NCBI RefSeq assembly: GCF_031456835.1
Contig: NZ_JAVDVK010000001.1
Span: forward strand, 3,534,001-3,598,000
Length of the DNA: 64,000 nt
Direction of reading: 5' to 3'
DNA from: Leifsonia shinshuensis
GTDB taxonomy: Bacteria > Actinomycetota > Actinomycetes > Actinomycetales > Microbacteriaceae
Positions 43,826 to 53,100 of the stretch are shown here, piece after piece. The notes under the pieces were generated by a model. The model made no database searches. It was not told the DNA's origin and saw only the letters and a program-made list of their open reading frames with translations. Numbering within the stretch: position 1 is the stretch's first letter; every line of letters begins with the position of its first letter. The position numbers were made by a program, and so were the translations under genes.

Positions 43826-44071
43826 TCAGTCGAAGACCGTCTCGAGATAGCGGTACGAGACGGCGGTCGGCTGCGAACCCCGTCCGTCATCGGAGGCGTA
43901 CTCCACCTCGGCCCCGGATGCCCGGACATAGAGGTAGTGCTTCGAGCCGGCCGGTGCCGAGATCTCGAGGCGCGGCCGGGCGTCCCCGGAGTCGAGGAAA
44001 CCGGTGGAGATCGTCTTCCCTTCGAGGGGGCCGTCGATCAGTTTGGCGGTGTACATCGTCGTCGTTGACAT
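43826..44071 (-). CDS. Small hypothetical protein
   Basis: 81 residues, MSTTTMYTAKLIDGPLEGKT followed by a beta-rich, non-membrane sequence ending AVSYRYLETVFD. The pattern LIDGPLEGK...RYLE resembles small actinobacterial proteins with no assigned function that I cannot name with certainty. GGGAGG lies 11 bases upstream of ATG 44071. Convergent with the Tad locus and divergent from topA; no other context. Confidence 0.62.
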   Translation of the reverse strand: MSTTTMYTAKLIDGPLEGKTISTGFLDSGDARPRLEISAPAGSKHYLYVRASGAEVEYASDDGRGSQPTAVSYRYLETVFD

Positions 44072-44285
44072 ACCGTCATTGTCCTCCCGAGGAGGGCGGT
44101 GGCAAAGGTCGGCGACGGCGCCACGCGGCGGTCCCGAGGCCGATCGCGTTCCTGCGCCCACGGCGAACGTCGTGGGACGGATTAGGCGGACAAGCGGCGA
44201 AGGTGTGTATGGTTTGCCTGTCGGACGACCGGCCCCGCACGGGGACAGCGTCGCCGCGGGGGAGCGCGCAACGCCGGTCCGGTCA

Positions 44286-44317
44286 TGGACGACACAGACA
44301 GCTGTGGACGACACAGC
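44286..44317. repeat. Direct repeat and palindrome upstream of topA
   Basis: TGGACGACACAG occurs at 44286-44297 and 44305-44316. Around the second copy GCTGTG-GACGA-CACAGC (44301-44317) is an inverted repeat. It lies 24 bases before the topA start and could bind a regulator. Confidence 0.45.
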
Positions 44318-44340
44318 GTGTGCATATTAAGAGGAGTCAG

Positions 44341-47142
44341 GTGCCTGACACGAAGAAACTCGTCATCGTCGAGTCTCCGAACAAGGTGAAGTCGATCGCC
44401 CAGTATCTCGGCGACGGCTACGAGGTCATGGCCTCGGTCGGGCACATCCGCGACCTCATCGAGCCCAAGAACCTGCCCCCGGAGCTCAAGAAGGGCTCGC
44501 TGGGCAAGTTCTCCGTCGACGTCGAGAACGAGTTCGAGCCCTATTACGTCGTCTCCGATCAGAAGAAGAAGACGGTCGCCGACCTCAAGCGCGCCCTCAA
44601 GAACGCCGACGAACTCCTGCTCGCGACGGATGAGGACCGCGAGGGCGAAGCCATCGCGTGGCACCTCGTCGAGGTGCTGAAGCCGAAGGTTCCGGTCAAG
44701 CGGATGGTCTTCCACGAGATCACCCGCGAGGCGATCGAGAAGGCGCGCGACAACACCCGCGAGATCGACACCGCGCTGGTCGACGCCCAGGAGACCCGCC
44801 GCATCCTCGACCGCCTCTACGGGTACGAGGTCTCGCCGGTCCTGTGGCGGAAGGTCGGTCCAGGACTCTCGGCCGGTCGCGTGCAGTCCGCCGCGACCCG
44901 TCTGGTCGTGGATCGCGAGCGCGAGCGCCTGGCCTTCGTGCCCGCGTCGTACTGGGGTCTGACGGCTCAGCTCGCGCCCGAGGATGCGTCTGCCTTCGAC
45001 GCGCGGCTGGCGCGGCTCGACGGCACCCGCGTGGCCACGGGACGCGACTTCGACGACCACGGTCGCCTCACCTCTGAGGCGCGGACCCTCGATGAGGCGT
45101 CGGCGACGACCCTGGCCGACGCGATCCGTCAGACCAGCACGCACGTGCAGGTCTCCAAGGTCGACTCCAAGCCGTACTCGCGCCGCCCGGCCGCTCCGTT
45201 CACCACCTCCACGCTGCAGCAGGAGGCGGCCCGCAAGCTGCGGTTCTCCGCCCGGCAGACGATGAGCGTCGCGCAGTCGCTCTACGAGAACGGCTACATC
45301 ACCTATATGCGCACCGACTCCGCCTCGCTCTCGCAGCAGGCGACCAACGCGGCGCGCTCCCAGGCTGCGAAGCTCTACGGTCCGGAGACCGTGCCGGACA
45401 AGCCGCGCACCTACGCGTCGAAGAGCAAGAACGCCCAGGAGGCGCACGAGGCCATCCGCCCGTCGGGCGAGACCTTCCGCACGCCCGCCGAACTCGAGCG
45501 CTCGCTGCGCGGTCCCGAGCTGCGGCTCTACGACCTCATCTGGAAGCGGACCGTCGCCTCGCAGATGGCCGACGCGAAGGGGCAGACCGCCTCCGTGACC
45601 GTCGAGGCGCGCATCACCGAGGGTCCGCTCGACGGGACGGTCGCGGAGTTCACCGCGAGCGGCACGGTCATCACCTTCCGCGGGTTCCTGAACGCCTACG
45701 AGGAGAGCAAGGACGAGGAGCGCAACAGCTCCGACGCCGCGGAGGCGAAGCTCCCGCCGCTGACCGAGAAGCAGCCGCTCACCGTCCAGGATGTCGCGGC
45801 AGACGGGCACGAGACCACCCCTCCGCCGCGGTACACGGAGGCCAGCCTGGTCAAGACGCTCGAAGAGCTCGGCATCGGCCGGCCGTCGACGTTCGCCAGC
45901 ATCATCTCGACCATCATCGACCGTGGCTACGTCACCCAGCGCGGACAGGCGCTGGTCCCGAGCTGGGTCGCGTTCTCCGTCGTGCGCCTGCTCGAGGACT
46001 ACTTCGGCGACCTGGTGCAGTACGACTTCACCGCCGAGATGGAGGACGACCTCGACCGCATCGCGGACGGGGAGGCGGAGCGGGTCGACTGGCTCAACAG
46101 CTTCTACTTCGGCAGCGGCAAGCACAAAGGACTCCGCCGCGTGATCGACAATCTCGGCGAGATCGATGCGCGCAGCATCAACTCGATCGCGATCGACGAC
46201 GGTGTGACGCTCCGGATCGGAAAGTACGGTCCGTACCTCGAGGTGCCCGACGAGACGGCGGGCCCGGACGCTCCGCCCCGGCGCGTCAACATCCCGCCGG
46301 AGCTCGCACCCGACGAGCTCACGCCCGCGAAGGCGCACGAGCTCATCGAGGCCCCGGTGCAGACCGACCGCGTGCTCGGAACCAACCCGGAGAACGGCAA
46401 GCTGGTGCTGGCCAAGGACGGCCGGTTCGGCCCGTACGTCACCGAAGCGGACCCCGAAGACGAGGGCGCCGTCGACCCGAACACCGGCGAAGTGGCGGAG
46501 CCGGCCAAGAAGACCAAGAAGGCCGCAGCCGCCAAGCCGCGCACCGCATCGCTGTTCAAGTCGATGGACCTCGCGACCATCGACCTCGACACCGCGCTGA
46601 AGCTGCTCGACCTGCCGCGCGTGGTCGGGCTGGACCCGGAGTCCGGCGACGAGATCCAGGCGCAGAACGGACGCTACGGCCCGTACCTCAAGAAGGGAAC
46701 GGACACGCGGTCGCTGCCCAGCGAGGACGACATCTTCGACGTCGACCTCCCCGGCGCGCTCGAGCTGTTCGCCCAGCCGAAGTACGGCAACCGCCGGGCG
46801 TCCAGCGCCTTGAAGGAGTTCGACGCCGACCCGGTCAGCGGCAAGCCCATCCGCATCAAGGACGGCCGCTTCGGCGCGTACGTGACGGACGGCGAGACGA
46901 ACGCGACCATCCCGCGCGGTGAGACCGTCGACGAGGTCGACTTCGACCGCGCCGTCCAGCTGCTCGCCGACAAGCGGGCGAAGGGTCCGGCCAAGAAGCC
47001 GGCGCGGAAGACCGCGGCCAAGACCACGGCGGCCAAGACGACGGCGGCCAAGACGACGGCGGCGAAGACCACGGCTGCCAAGAAGCCGGCCGCGAAGAAG
47101 CCGGCCGCCACGCGTTCGGCCGCGAAGAAGTCGGCCGAGTGA
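44341..47142 (+). CDS. topA: DNA topoisomerase I
   Basis: Type IA enzyme relaxing negative supercoils. 933 residues. Toprim domain at the N terminus (KLVIVESPNKVKSI with metal Glu and later LLLATDEDREGEAIAW), active-site Tyr at about residue 322 in GYITYMRTDS, and GIGRPSTFASIIST. The C-terminal half holds Topo_C repeats without zinc fingers (GKYGPYLEV, DGRFGPYVT, NGRYGPYLKKG, DGRFGAYVTDG), then a Lys/Ala-rich tail of AAKTT units typical of actinobacteria. GTG 44341 has AGAGGAG five bases upstream. tmk overlaps the stop (GTGA). Confidence 0.97.
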   Translation: MPDTKKLVIVESPNKVKSIAQYLGDGYEVMASVGHIRDLIEPKNLPPELKKGSLGKFSVDVENEFEPYYVVSDQKKKTVADLKRALKNADELLLATDEDREGEAIAWHLVEVLKPKVPVKRMVFHEITREAIEKARDNTREIDTALVDAQETRRILDRLYGYEVSPVLWRKVGPGLSAGRVQSAATRLVVDRERERLAFVPASYWGLTAQLAPEDASAFDARLARLDGTRVATGRDFDDHGRLTSEARTLDEASATTLADAIRQTSTHVQVSKVDSKPYSRRPAAPFTTSTLQQEAARKLRFSARQTMSVAQSLYENGYITYMRTDSASLSQQATNAARSQAAKLYGPETVPDKPRTYASKSKNAQEAHEAIRPSGETFRTPAELERSLRGPELRLYDLIWKRTVASQMADAKGQTASVTVEARITEGPLDGTVAEFTASGTVITFRGFLNAYEESKDEERNSSDAAEAKLPPLTEKQPLTVQDVAADGHETTPPPRYTEASLVKTLEELGIGRPSTFASIISTIIDRGYVTQRGQALVPSWVAFSVVRLLEDYFGDLVQYDFTAEMEDDLDRIADGEAERVDWLNSFYFGSGKHKGLRRVIDNLGEIDARSINSIAIDDGVTLRIGKYGPYLEVPDETAGPDAPPRRVNIPPELAPDELTPAKAHELIEAPVQTDRVLGTNPENGKLVLAKDGRFGPYVTEADPEDEGAVDPNTGEVAEPAKKTKKAAAAKPRTASLFKSMDLATIDLDTALKLLDLPRVVGLDPESGDEIQAQNGRYGPYLKKGTDTRSLPSEDDIFDVDLPGALELFAQPKYGNRRASSALKEFDADPVSGKPIRIKDGRFGAYVTDGETNATIPRGETVDEVDFDRAVQLLADKRAKGPAKKPARKTAAKTTAAKTTAAKTTAAKTTAAKKPAAKKPAATRSAAKKSAE

Positions 47143-47759
47143 GCCGCGGCCTCTTCATCACACTCGAGGGCGGGGACGGCGTGGGCAAGTCCACCCAGGC
47201 CGCCCTCCTCGAGGAGTGGCTGACCGGTCGCGGCCGCACGGTGGTCCGCACGCGCGAACCGGGCGGGACGGACGCGGGCGTCGAGATCCGCGAGATCGTC
47301 CTCCACCACCGCGGGGACATCGCCCCGCGTGCCGAAGCGCTGCTGTACGCCGCCGACCGGGCGCACCACGTCGCCACGGTGGTCCGTCCCGCGCTCGCCC
47401 GCGGAGAGATCGTCCTGCAGGACCGCTACATCGACTCGTCCGTGGCCTATCAGGGTGCCGGCCGGGTGCTCGACGCGGGCCAGATCCGCGACCTCTCCCT
47501 GTGGGCCACCGAGGGACTGCTCCCGGATGTCACCATCCTGCTCGACCTCGACGAGCACTCGGCACGCGCGCGGCTCGACACCTCGCGCACCCGGTACGAC
47601 CGGCTGGAGGCGGAGCGCTCGGAGTTCCACGCGCGCGTGCGCGCGGCGTTCCTCCGGCTGGCCGAGGAGGAGCCCGAGCGGTTCCTCGTCGTGGATGCCG
47701 CACGGCCGGTCGACGAGATCGCGGCCGAGATCCGCGACCGGCTCGCCGACCGCGTCTGA
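47139..47759 (+). CDS. tmk: Thymidylate kinase
   Basis: Phosphorylates dTMP to dTDP. 206 residues: P-loop LEGGDGVGKSTQ (residues 9-20), REPGGTDAG, DRYIDSSVAYQGAGR with the DRY/H motif, and the lid LDTSRTRYDRLEAE. GTG start overlapping the topA stop, so the two are coupled; the order topA-tmk-holB is standard in actinobacteria. Confidence 0.97.
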   Translation: MSRGLFITLEGGDGVGKSTQAALLEEWLTGRGRTVVRTREPGGTDAGVEIREIVLHHRGDIAPRAEALLYAADRAHHVATVVRPALARGEIVLQDRYIDSSVAYQGAGRVLDAGQIRDLSLWATEGLLPDVTILLDLDEHSARARLDTSRTRYDRLEAERSEFHARVRAAFLRLAEEEPERFLVVDAARPVDEIAAEIRDRLADRV

Positions 47760-47808
47760 CCGGGCACGAGGCGGCGGAACGGTGCACGAGCGTGTCCCCG
47801 GTGACGGT

Positions 47809-47814
47809 TAGCCT
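47809..47814 (+). promoter_or_regulatory. -10 element of a leaderless holB transcript
   Basis: TAGCCT, six bases, then ATG 47821. Confidence 0.5.
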
Positions 47815-47820
47815 GGACGC

Positions 47821-49014
47821 ATGACGGTGTGGGACGAGCTCACGGGGCAGGACGAGGCGATCGAGGTCGTCCGCGCCGCCGCGGAGGGCTCGGCTGCGCC
47901 CACATCCACGGGGTCGGCGACCGGCCGCGGCATGACCCACTCGTGGCTGATCACGGGTCCGCCCGGGTCCGGCCGCTCCAACCTCGCCTATGCGTTCGCG
48001 ACCGCCCTGCTCAGCCCCGGCACCCCGGAGGGCGACCTCGCCACCCGGCGCCAGGTCGAAGCGCGCACGCATCCGGACCTCGCCGTGCTCAGCACCGAAC
48101 GCGTCATCATCTCCATCGACGAGGTGCGCTCGCTGGTGGCCAGCTCGCAGTTCGCGCCGTCGGTCGGCCGGTACCGCGTGATGATCATCGAAGACGCCGA
48201 CCGGATGACCGAGCGCACCTCCAACGTGCTGCTGAAAGCGCTCGAAGAGCCGCCGGAGCGGACCGTGTGGATCCTGTGCGCGCCCAGTGACGCCGACCTC
48301 CTCCCCACCATCCGTTCGCGCGTCCGCACGGTGCGACTGCGCGTCCCCAGCGTGGGCGACGTCGCCGAGCTGATCCGGCGTCGCGACGGCGTCGACGCCG
48401 AGACCGCCGAGCGTGCCGCGCGTCACGCGCAGAGCCACATCGGGATGGCGCATCGCCTCGCCACCCACGAGGAGGCCCGCCGCCGCCGGGAGCAGACGCT
48501 GGAGCTCGCGCTCGGCATCCGCTCGGTCTCCGACGCCGTGCTCGCCGCGGCCACCCTGCTGGAGATCGCGGGCGCCGACGCCAAGGCGATCACCGAGGAG
48601 CGAGACGCGGAGGAGCGGGAGCACGCGCTCCGCTCCCTCGGCATCGAGCCCGGGGGGACCATCCCGCCGGCGCTCCGCGGACAGCTCCGCCAGCTCGAGG
48701 AGGACCAGAAGCGACGTGCCACCCGCAGCCTCCGGGACGGCATCGACCGCATCCTCGTCGACCTCCTCTCGCTCTACCGCGACGTGATGATGCTGCAGCT
48801 GGGGAGCGACAGCGAACTGGTCAACCAGGAGCTGCGGAGCGAGCTGGATGCTCTCAGCACCCACACCACTCCGGCCGCTACGCTCGCGGCGATGGATGCC
48901 GTCGCCACCGCCCGGGAGCGGATCGACGGCAACGTCGCCCCGGCCCTCGCCCTCGAGGCCATGCTGACCACGATCCTGCGCGGCGCGAACGCGCGAAAGG
49001 GGAGCGACCTGTGA
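47821..49014 (+). CDS. holB: DNA polymerase III subunit delta'
   Basis: Clamp-loader subunit that partners DnaX. 397 residues. AAA+ fold: WDELTGQDEAIEVVRAA, P-loop-like GPPGSGRSNLAY (catalytic Lys replaced by Arg, as expected for a non-hydrolysing delta'), MIIEDADRMTERTSNVLLKA (in part), and EEPPERTVWILCA sensor region, then an arginine finger at TIRSRVRTV. C-terminal collar helices contain IDRILVDLLSLYRDVMM. Own leaderless promoter. The stop overlaps the next gene (GTGA). Confidence 0.95.
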   Translation: MTVWDELTGQDEAIEVVRAAAEGSAAPTSTGSATGRGMTHSWLITGPPGSGRSNLAYAFATALLSPGTPEGDLATRRQVEARTHPDLAVLSTERVIISIDEVRSLVASSQFAPSVGRYRVMIIEDADRMTERTSNVLLKALEEPPERTVWILCAPSDADLLPTIRSRVRTVRLRVPSVGDVAELIRRRDGVDAETAERAARHAQSHIGMAHRLATHEEARRRREQTLELALGIRSVSDAVLAAATLLEIAGADAKAITEERDAEEREHALRSLGIEPGGTIPPALRGQLRQLEEDQKRRATRSLRDGIDRILVDLLSLYRDVMMLQLGSDSELVNQELRSELDALSTHTTPAATLAAMDAVATARERIDGNVAPALALEAMLTTILRGANARKGSDL

Positions 49015-50612
49015 TCACCCGCACCCGACGGCCGGGCGCCGCCCGGTCGGGCGCCGCCCGGTCGGGCGCCCGTGGAGCGCGCGACCGTCGAGCGATCCGG
49101 ACCGTCGCCGTGGCCGTCGCGGCCGTCGTGGCCCTCACCCTCACCGGATGCGTGACCTGGTTCCTGCCGTCGAAGGCTCCCACGACCTCGACGCCGGCTC
49201 CGGACAAGGTCTCGGCGGAGCTGCAGCCCTATTACAGCCAGGTGCTGCACTGGACGGCGTGCGACGGCGGCAAGCAGTGCACCACGGTGAAGGCTCCGCT
49301 CGACTGGAACGACCCGGGTGCCGGGAGGATCGAGCTCGCGCTCATCCGCCAGCCGGCCAAGGGCACCAAGCAGGGGTCGCTCCTGACGAACCCCGGCGGC
49401 CCGGGCGCCTCCGGCTTCGACTTCGTCAAGGATTCCGTGGACTACGTCGCCGACGCCACGCTCCAGGACCACTTCGACATCGTCGGCTTCGACCCGCGCG
49501 GTGTCGGCCGGTCGACCGCCGTCAAGTGCTACGACGCCAAGCAGATGGACCAGTACCTCTACGGCATCACGCCGGGGGCGCGGGGATCGGACCAGTGGAT
49601 CGCCGAGAACACGACCGTGGCCAAGGACTTCGGCGAAGCCTGCCAGAAGAACACCGGTGCTCCGTTGCCGAAGGTCGATACGGTGAGTGCCGCCCGCGAC
49701 CTCGACCTGCTCCGCGCCACCCTCGGCGACACGAAGCTGAACTACCTCGGCTACTCCTACGGCACCTACCTGGGTGCCGTCTACGCGGGGCTCTACCCGG
49801 GCAAGACCGGCCGCCTGGTGCTCGACGGGGCGCTCGACCCCGCGGCAACGAACTTCGAGGTCACCGAGGTGCAGGCGAAGGGCTTCGAGAGCGCATTGCG
49901 CGCCTACCTGACGAACTGCCTGACGCAGAAGGCCTGCCCGTTCAGCGGCACCGTCGACGACGCGATGTCGACGGTCGCGCAGCTGCTCGCCGCCGTCGAG
50001 AAGAGCCCCATCCAGAACTCCGACGGACGCGAACTCGGCGCCAACACCCTGGTGACCGCGATCATCACCCCGCTGTACGACGCCACGGCGTGGTCGTACC
50101 TCGACAAGCTCTTCGACTCGGTGATGAAGGGGAGCGCCTCGGTGGCGTTCACCCTGGCCGACACCTACAACAACCGGTCGGCGGACGGCACGTACGCCGA
50201 CAACTCCACCGAAGCCTTCGTCGCGATCAACTGCCTCGACTACACCTACGACGCCGACCCGGCCCTGATGCGGCAGCAGGCCGCCGAACTGGCCAAGGCC
50301 GCTCCGGTGATCGGCCCGTACATGGCATACGGCGACATCGGCTGTGCGAACTGGCCGTACAAGGCCACCGGTCAGCGCGGACCCATCTCGGCGGACGGGT
50401 CGGCGCCCATCCTCGTCGTCGGCACCACCAACGACCCGGCCACGCCGTACGTGTGGGCGAAGAACCTCGCCTCCGAGTTGCAGAACGGCCACCTCCTCAC
50501 CTACAAGGGCGAGGGGCACACCGCCTACAACAAGTCCAACTCGTGCGTCAACGACACCGTCGACGACTACCTCGTGAAGGGGACTCTCCCCGAGACGGGG
50601 AAGACCTGCTGA
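49011..50612 (+). CDS. Secreted alpha/beta-hydrolase lipoprotein, tripeptidyl-aminopeptidase type
   Basis: 533 residues. N terminus with a short repeat (ARSGAARSGA, encoded by a 15-base tandem repeat), then a signal peptide with lipobox ALTLTGC (Cys near residue 47). Oxyanion loop LLTNPGGPGASG, then DPRGVGRST; nucleophile Ser at about residue 249 in LGYSYGTYLG. The C-terminal TAP-like domain carries Asp in VVGTTNDPATP and His in KGEGHTAY. Such enzymes remove N-terminal tripeptides or act on esters outside the cell. Translation is coupled to holB by GTGA. A TetR regulator follows. Confidence 0.93.
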   Translation: MITRTRRPGAARSGAARSGARGARDRRAIRTVAVAVAAVVALTLTGCVTWFLPSKAPTTSTPAPDKVSAELQPYYSQVLHWTACDGGKQCTTVKAPLDWNDPGAGRIELALIRQPAKGTKQGSLLTNPGGPGASGFDFVKDSVDYVADATLQDHFDIVGFDPRGVGRSTAVKCYDAKQMDQYLYGITPGARGSDQWIAENTTVAKDFGEACQKNTGAPLPKVDTVSAARDLDLLRATLGDTKLNYLGYSYGTYLGAVYAGLYPGKTGRLVLDGALDPAATNFEVTEVQAKGFESALRAYLTNCLTQKACPFSGTVDDAMSTVAQLLAAVEKSPIQNSDGRELGANTLVTAIITPLYDATAWSYLDKLFDSVMKGSASVAFTLADTYNNRSADGTYADNSTEAFVAINCLDYTYDADPALMRQQAAELAKAAPVIGPYMAYGDIGCANWPYKATGQRGPISADGSAPILVVGTTNDPATPYVWAKNLASELQNGHLLTYKGEGHTAYNKSNSCVNDTVDDYLVKGTLPETGKTC

Positions 50613-50619
50613 CGAGTGG

Positions 50620-50645
50620 TGCAATTTTGCAGAGAGTGAAATAAT
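50620..50645 (+). promoter_or_regulatory. Promoter and candidate operator of the TetR gene
   Basis: Extended -10 TG-A-AATAAT (50637-50645). TGCAA-TT-TTGCA (50620-50631), a perfect palindrome, covers the spacer/-35 area and may be the autoregulatory site. Confidence 0.45.
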
Positions 50646-50652
50646 CGTGATC

Positions 50653-51354
50653 GTGTCTGCGGCCCCCGAAACCACGCTGAGCGAGCTGGGACTGCGCGAG
50701 CGCAAGCGCATCGCCACCCGCCGTGCCATCCAGCTCGCCGCCGTCGAGCTCGCGGGGGAGCGCGGCTTCGACCGCGTCACGATCGACGAGATCAGCCATG
50801 TGGCAAACGTCTCGCCGCGCACGTTCTTCAACTACTTCCCGTCGAAGGAGTCGGCCATCATCGGCGAGCTCCCCGAGCTCCCGGACGCGGAGACGGTGGA
50901 GCGCTTCGTCACGGCCGGCCCCGACGAGCCCATCCTCGAGGGCATCAGCACGCTGCTCATCGCCGCGATCGACGTGGACGACGCCGGGGTGGGGGGCGGC
51001 GGAGACCGCAGCGACACCCTGGCCGACGCGCAGAACATGCAGCGCCTCCACACCCTCCGCCGGGCGCTACTCAAGGACAACCCGGAGCTGTTCGCCCTCC
51101 GCATGGCCAGCATGCACAGCTTCGAGGATGCGCTCAGCGGAGTGGTGCAGCGCCGGCTCGCGCACGACGATCCGTCACTCGTCGACGACCCGGAGACGCT
51201 GCACCAGCGCGCCCGGCTCGTCACCTACGTCGCCTTCGCCGGAATGCGGCACGCCTGGTCGTGCTGGGCGGATCACGGCGGCGTCGAGCCGCTGTCCGAC
51301 CGGCTCCGCAGCTCGTTCGAGCAGCTCTCCGCGCTCGGCACGCAGGTCCGCTGA
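50653..51354 (+). CDS. TetR-family transcriptional regulator
   Basis: About 233 residues. The N-terminal HTH reads RKRIATRRAIQLAAVELAGE, then FDRVTIDEISHVANVSPRTF (in part) and FNYFPSKES, textbook TetR. The C-terminal ligand domain (about 75-230) has no recognised subtype; it resembles the group with a MftR-like C-terminal domain. GTG 50653 is seven bases after a strong extended -10, suggesting a leaderless mRNA; GTG 50647 two codons earlier is equally open. It lies directly after the peptidase lipoprotein and may control it or only itself. Confidence 0.9.
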   Translation: MSAAPETTLSELGLRERKRIATRRAIQLAAVELAGERGFDRVTIDEISHVANVSPRTFFNYFPSKESAIIGELPELPDAETVERFVTAGPDEPILEGISTLLIAAIDVDDAGVGGGGDRSDTLADAQNMQRLHTLRRALLKDNPELFALRMASMHSFEDALSGVVQRRLAHDDPSLVDDPETLHQRARLVTYVAFAGMRHAWSCWADHGGVEPLSDRLRSSFEQLSALGTQVR

Positions 51355-51435
51355 GACGCTCGGCGCCACTGTTCGTGACGCCGCCCCGGATCGGGTAAGC
51401 TATCTGACTGTGCGCCGGGCGGAAGCCCGGCCCAC

Positions 51436-51511
51436 GCCGCCCTAGCTCAGTCGGCAGAGCATCTCACTCGTAATGAGAAGGTCAAGGGTTCGATTCCCTT
51501 GGGCGGCTCCA
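51436..51511 (+). tRNA. tRNA-Thr (CGT)
   Basis: GCCGCCC pairs with GGGCGGC, discriminator T, and encoded CCA. The anticodon stem TCTCA/TGAGA closes CTCGTAA, giving CGT. The T arm is AAGGGTTCGATTCCCTT. TAAGCT (51396-51401) is a likely -10. Confidence 0.95.
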
Positions 51512-51523
51512 CTCCCTCCCAGC

Positions 51524-51937
51524 TCAGATGAAGAGCATCGCCACCAAGGCCACCAGAGGCGGCGTGGCCTGGCTGATCCCACCCATGATGCCTTTTCCGC
51601 GTTCCCGGTAGAGCCCGATCCGATCCGCGATGAGCAGCACGATGCCGGCGAGGAATAGAATCCAGCACAGGTAGGTGACGAGCGTGCGGCCCACGGTCTC
51701 CTGGCCGTTCCACCACGAGACGACCCCGATGATCAGGCCGCACGCGAGGAACAGGTTGTAGAAGCCCACGCCGAACGCCCATAGACGCACCGCCGGTACG
51801 TCCTCCGCGTGGAGCCCGAAGATCTTCCGATGGATCGCCGGACGCTGGATGAGCAGCGCCTCCCACACGAACACCATGACGTGGATCGCCGCGGTGAGCA
51901 GCGCGAAGATCCATACGATCCACAGAGCCGCACTCAT
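51524..51937 (-). CDS. DUF1304 family membrane protein
   Basis: 137 residues with four membrane helices and very short loops. Pattern: WIFALLTAAIHVMVFVWEAL, RKIFGLHAEDVPAVRLWAFG (in part), GFYNLFLACGLIIGV and WILFLAGIVLLIADRIGLY, all typical of DUF1304, whose function is unknown. AAGGAGG precedes ATG 51937. Divergent from the LuxR gene; the 105-bp gap holds an inverted repeat (51996-52017). Confidence 0.9.
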   Translation of the reverse strand: MSAALWIVWIFALLTAAIHVMVFVWEALLIQRPAIHRKIFGLHAEDVPAVRLWAFGVGFYNLFLACGLIIGVVSWWNGQETVGRTLVTYLCWILFLAGIVLLIADRIGLYRERGKGIMGGISQATPPLVALVAMLFI

Positions 51938-51995
51938 TGCCGCCTCCTTCTTCCGACGCCAGGCTAGGAGGCCGGTTCGCGCGGACTCCATCCCG

Positions 51996-52035
51996 CGATT
52001 CTGGGATTCACGAATCGGCACGCGACCCCGATACT
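51996..52035 (+). promoter_or_regulatory. Inverted repeat and -10 of the LuxR gene
   Basis: CGATTC (51996-52001) and GAATCG (52012-52017) form a 22-bp inverted repeat over the -35 region. GATACT (52030-52035) is six bases from ATG 52042. The repeat may be a site for the regulator itself, shared with the divergent DUF1304 gene. Confidence 0.45.
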
Positions 52036-52041
52036 GGGTGC

Positions 52042-53076
52042 ATGTGGGAGGAACGTGCCCACCGAGCGCGCTGCCAGATCCTCGATCTCGCAGCGGGCGA
52101 CTGCGGCCTGAGCCAGGTCTACGGCGAGGCCATCGCCGTCGTGGGCCGGACCGTCGGCAGCGAGTTGACGTGCTGGGCCGCGATCGATCCGGACACCCTG
52201 ACGATCAGTGCCATGGTGAGCGGCGAGGTCCGCATCCCGGTCGAGTACGAGCCCCTGCTGGCCGAGGCGGAGTGCTCGGCGAGCGAGCCGCACACCTTCG
52301 CGGAGCTGGCTCGGCGCCGTCGCAGCGTCGCTCAACTGTCCGAGCTGACGGCGCACGAGCGCGATGCCAGCCTGCGCGCTCGGGAGGTGTGGCGTCCGCT
52401 GGGGCTCGATCAGGAAGCGCGTACGGTGTTCGTGACGGACGGCGCGTGCTGGGGCGCCGCCGGGATGGTGCGTTCCGGCCGCGACTTCGACGAACGGGAG
52501 CTCGAGTTCCTGCGTGCCGTCGCTCCGGCGATCGCCTCGGTGTCGCGGCTTGCCGCGCTGAGGGAGGCGGCCCTTCCCGACGGCGGAACGGCCCCGGCGA
52601 TCGTGGTGCTGGGTGGGTACGGCGAGCTGCGGAGCGCGACTTCGGCGGCACAGGCCTGGCGCGGACGCTTCGACGCCATCGCGCCGCACCGGTTCGAGCT
52701 GCTGATGCGACTGATGTGGGTCGGTAGTCGGGAGTCGACCGGTCACCGCTACCGTGTCCGGGTGAGGGACGGACGCGCGAGGTGGGCGGTTCTCGAGGCG
52801 AGCCCGCTCGTCGGTGGGGCGGAACCCGAGGTCGCCGTCCTCATCTCGGGAGCGGGGGCGGATGATGTGGGCGCAGTGCTCCTCGCGGCTTACGGGCTGA
52901 CCGACCGCGAGCGGGACATCGTCCGGGAGGTGGCGTCGGGGCGGTCGACCCTGGAGATCGGTCATCGCCTCTTCATCTCGCCGTACACGGTCCAGGATCA
53001 TCTCAAGTCGATCTTCTCGAAGGTGGGCGTCCATAGCCGAGGCGAGCTGGTGGATCGTCTGCGTCCCGCAGCCTGA
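52042..53076 (+). CDS. LuxR-family regulator with GAF-like sensor domain
   Basis: 344 residues. Residues about 15-180 form a GAF-like domain (DCGLSQVYGEAIAVVGRTVG, FVTDGACWGAAGMVRSGRDF, then FLRAVAPAIASVSRLAALRE; each in part). A middle region (about 225-275) resembles a PAS-like fold. The C-terminal HTH is GLTDRERDIVREVASGRSTL then FISPYTVQDHLKSIFSKVGV. No receiver domain, so it is an orphan one-component regulator. Probably leaderless. Possible targets are the divergent DUF1304 gene and the surface-protein gene downstream, both of which have inverted repeats in front. Confidence 0.9.
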   Translation: MWEERAHRARCQILDLAAGDCGLSQVYGEAIAVVGRTVGSELTCWAAIDPDTLTISAMVSGEVRIPVEYEPLLAEAECSASEPHTFAELARRRRSVAQLSELTAHERDASLRAREVWRPLGLDQEARTVFVTDGACWGAAGMVRSGRDFDERELEFLRAVAPAIASVSRLAALREAALPDGGTAPAIVVLGGYGELRSATSAAQAWRGRFDAIAPHRFELLMRLMWVGSRESTGHRYRVRVRDGRARWAVLEASPLVGGAEPEVAVLISGAGADDVGAVLLAAYGLTDRERDIVREVASGRSTLEIGHRLFISPYTVQDHLKSIFSKVGVHSRGELVDRLRPAA

Positions 53077-53100
53077 CGGCCTCCATCCGGGCTGACTTTT

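Noticed and set aside
43726..44340. N-terminal extension of topA by about 200 codons
   Set aside because: The added sequence is Arg-rich and lacks family similarity; GTG 44341 has AGAGGAG and gives the normal N terminus.
46980..47130. Short DNA repeats at the end of topA, considered as a mobile or minisatellite repeat
   Set aside because: They encode the Lys/Ala tail normal for actinobacterial topoisomerase I.
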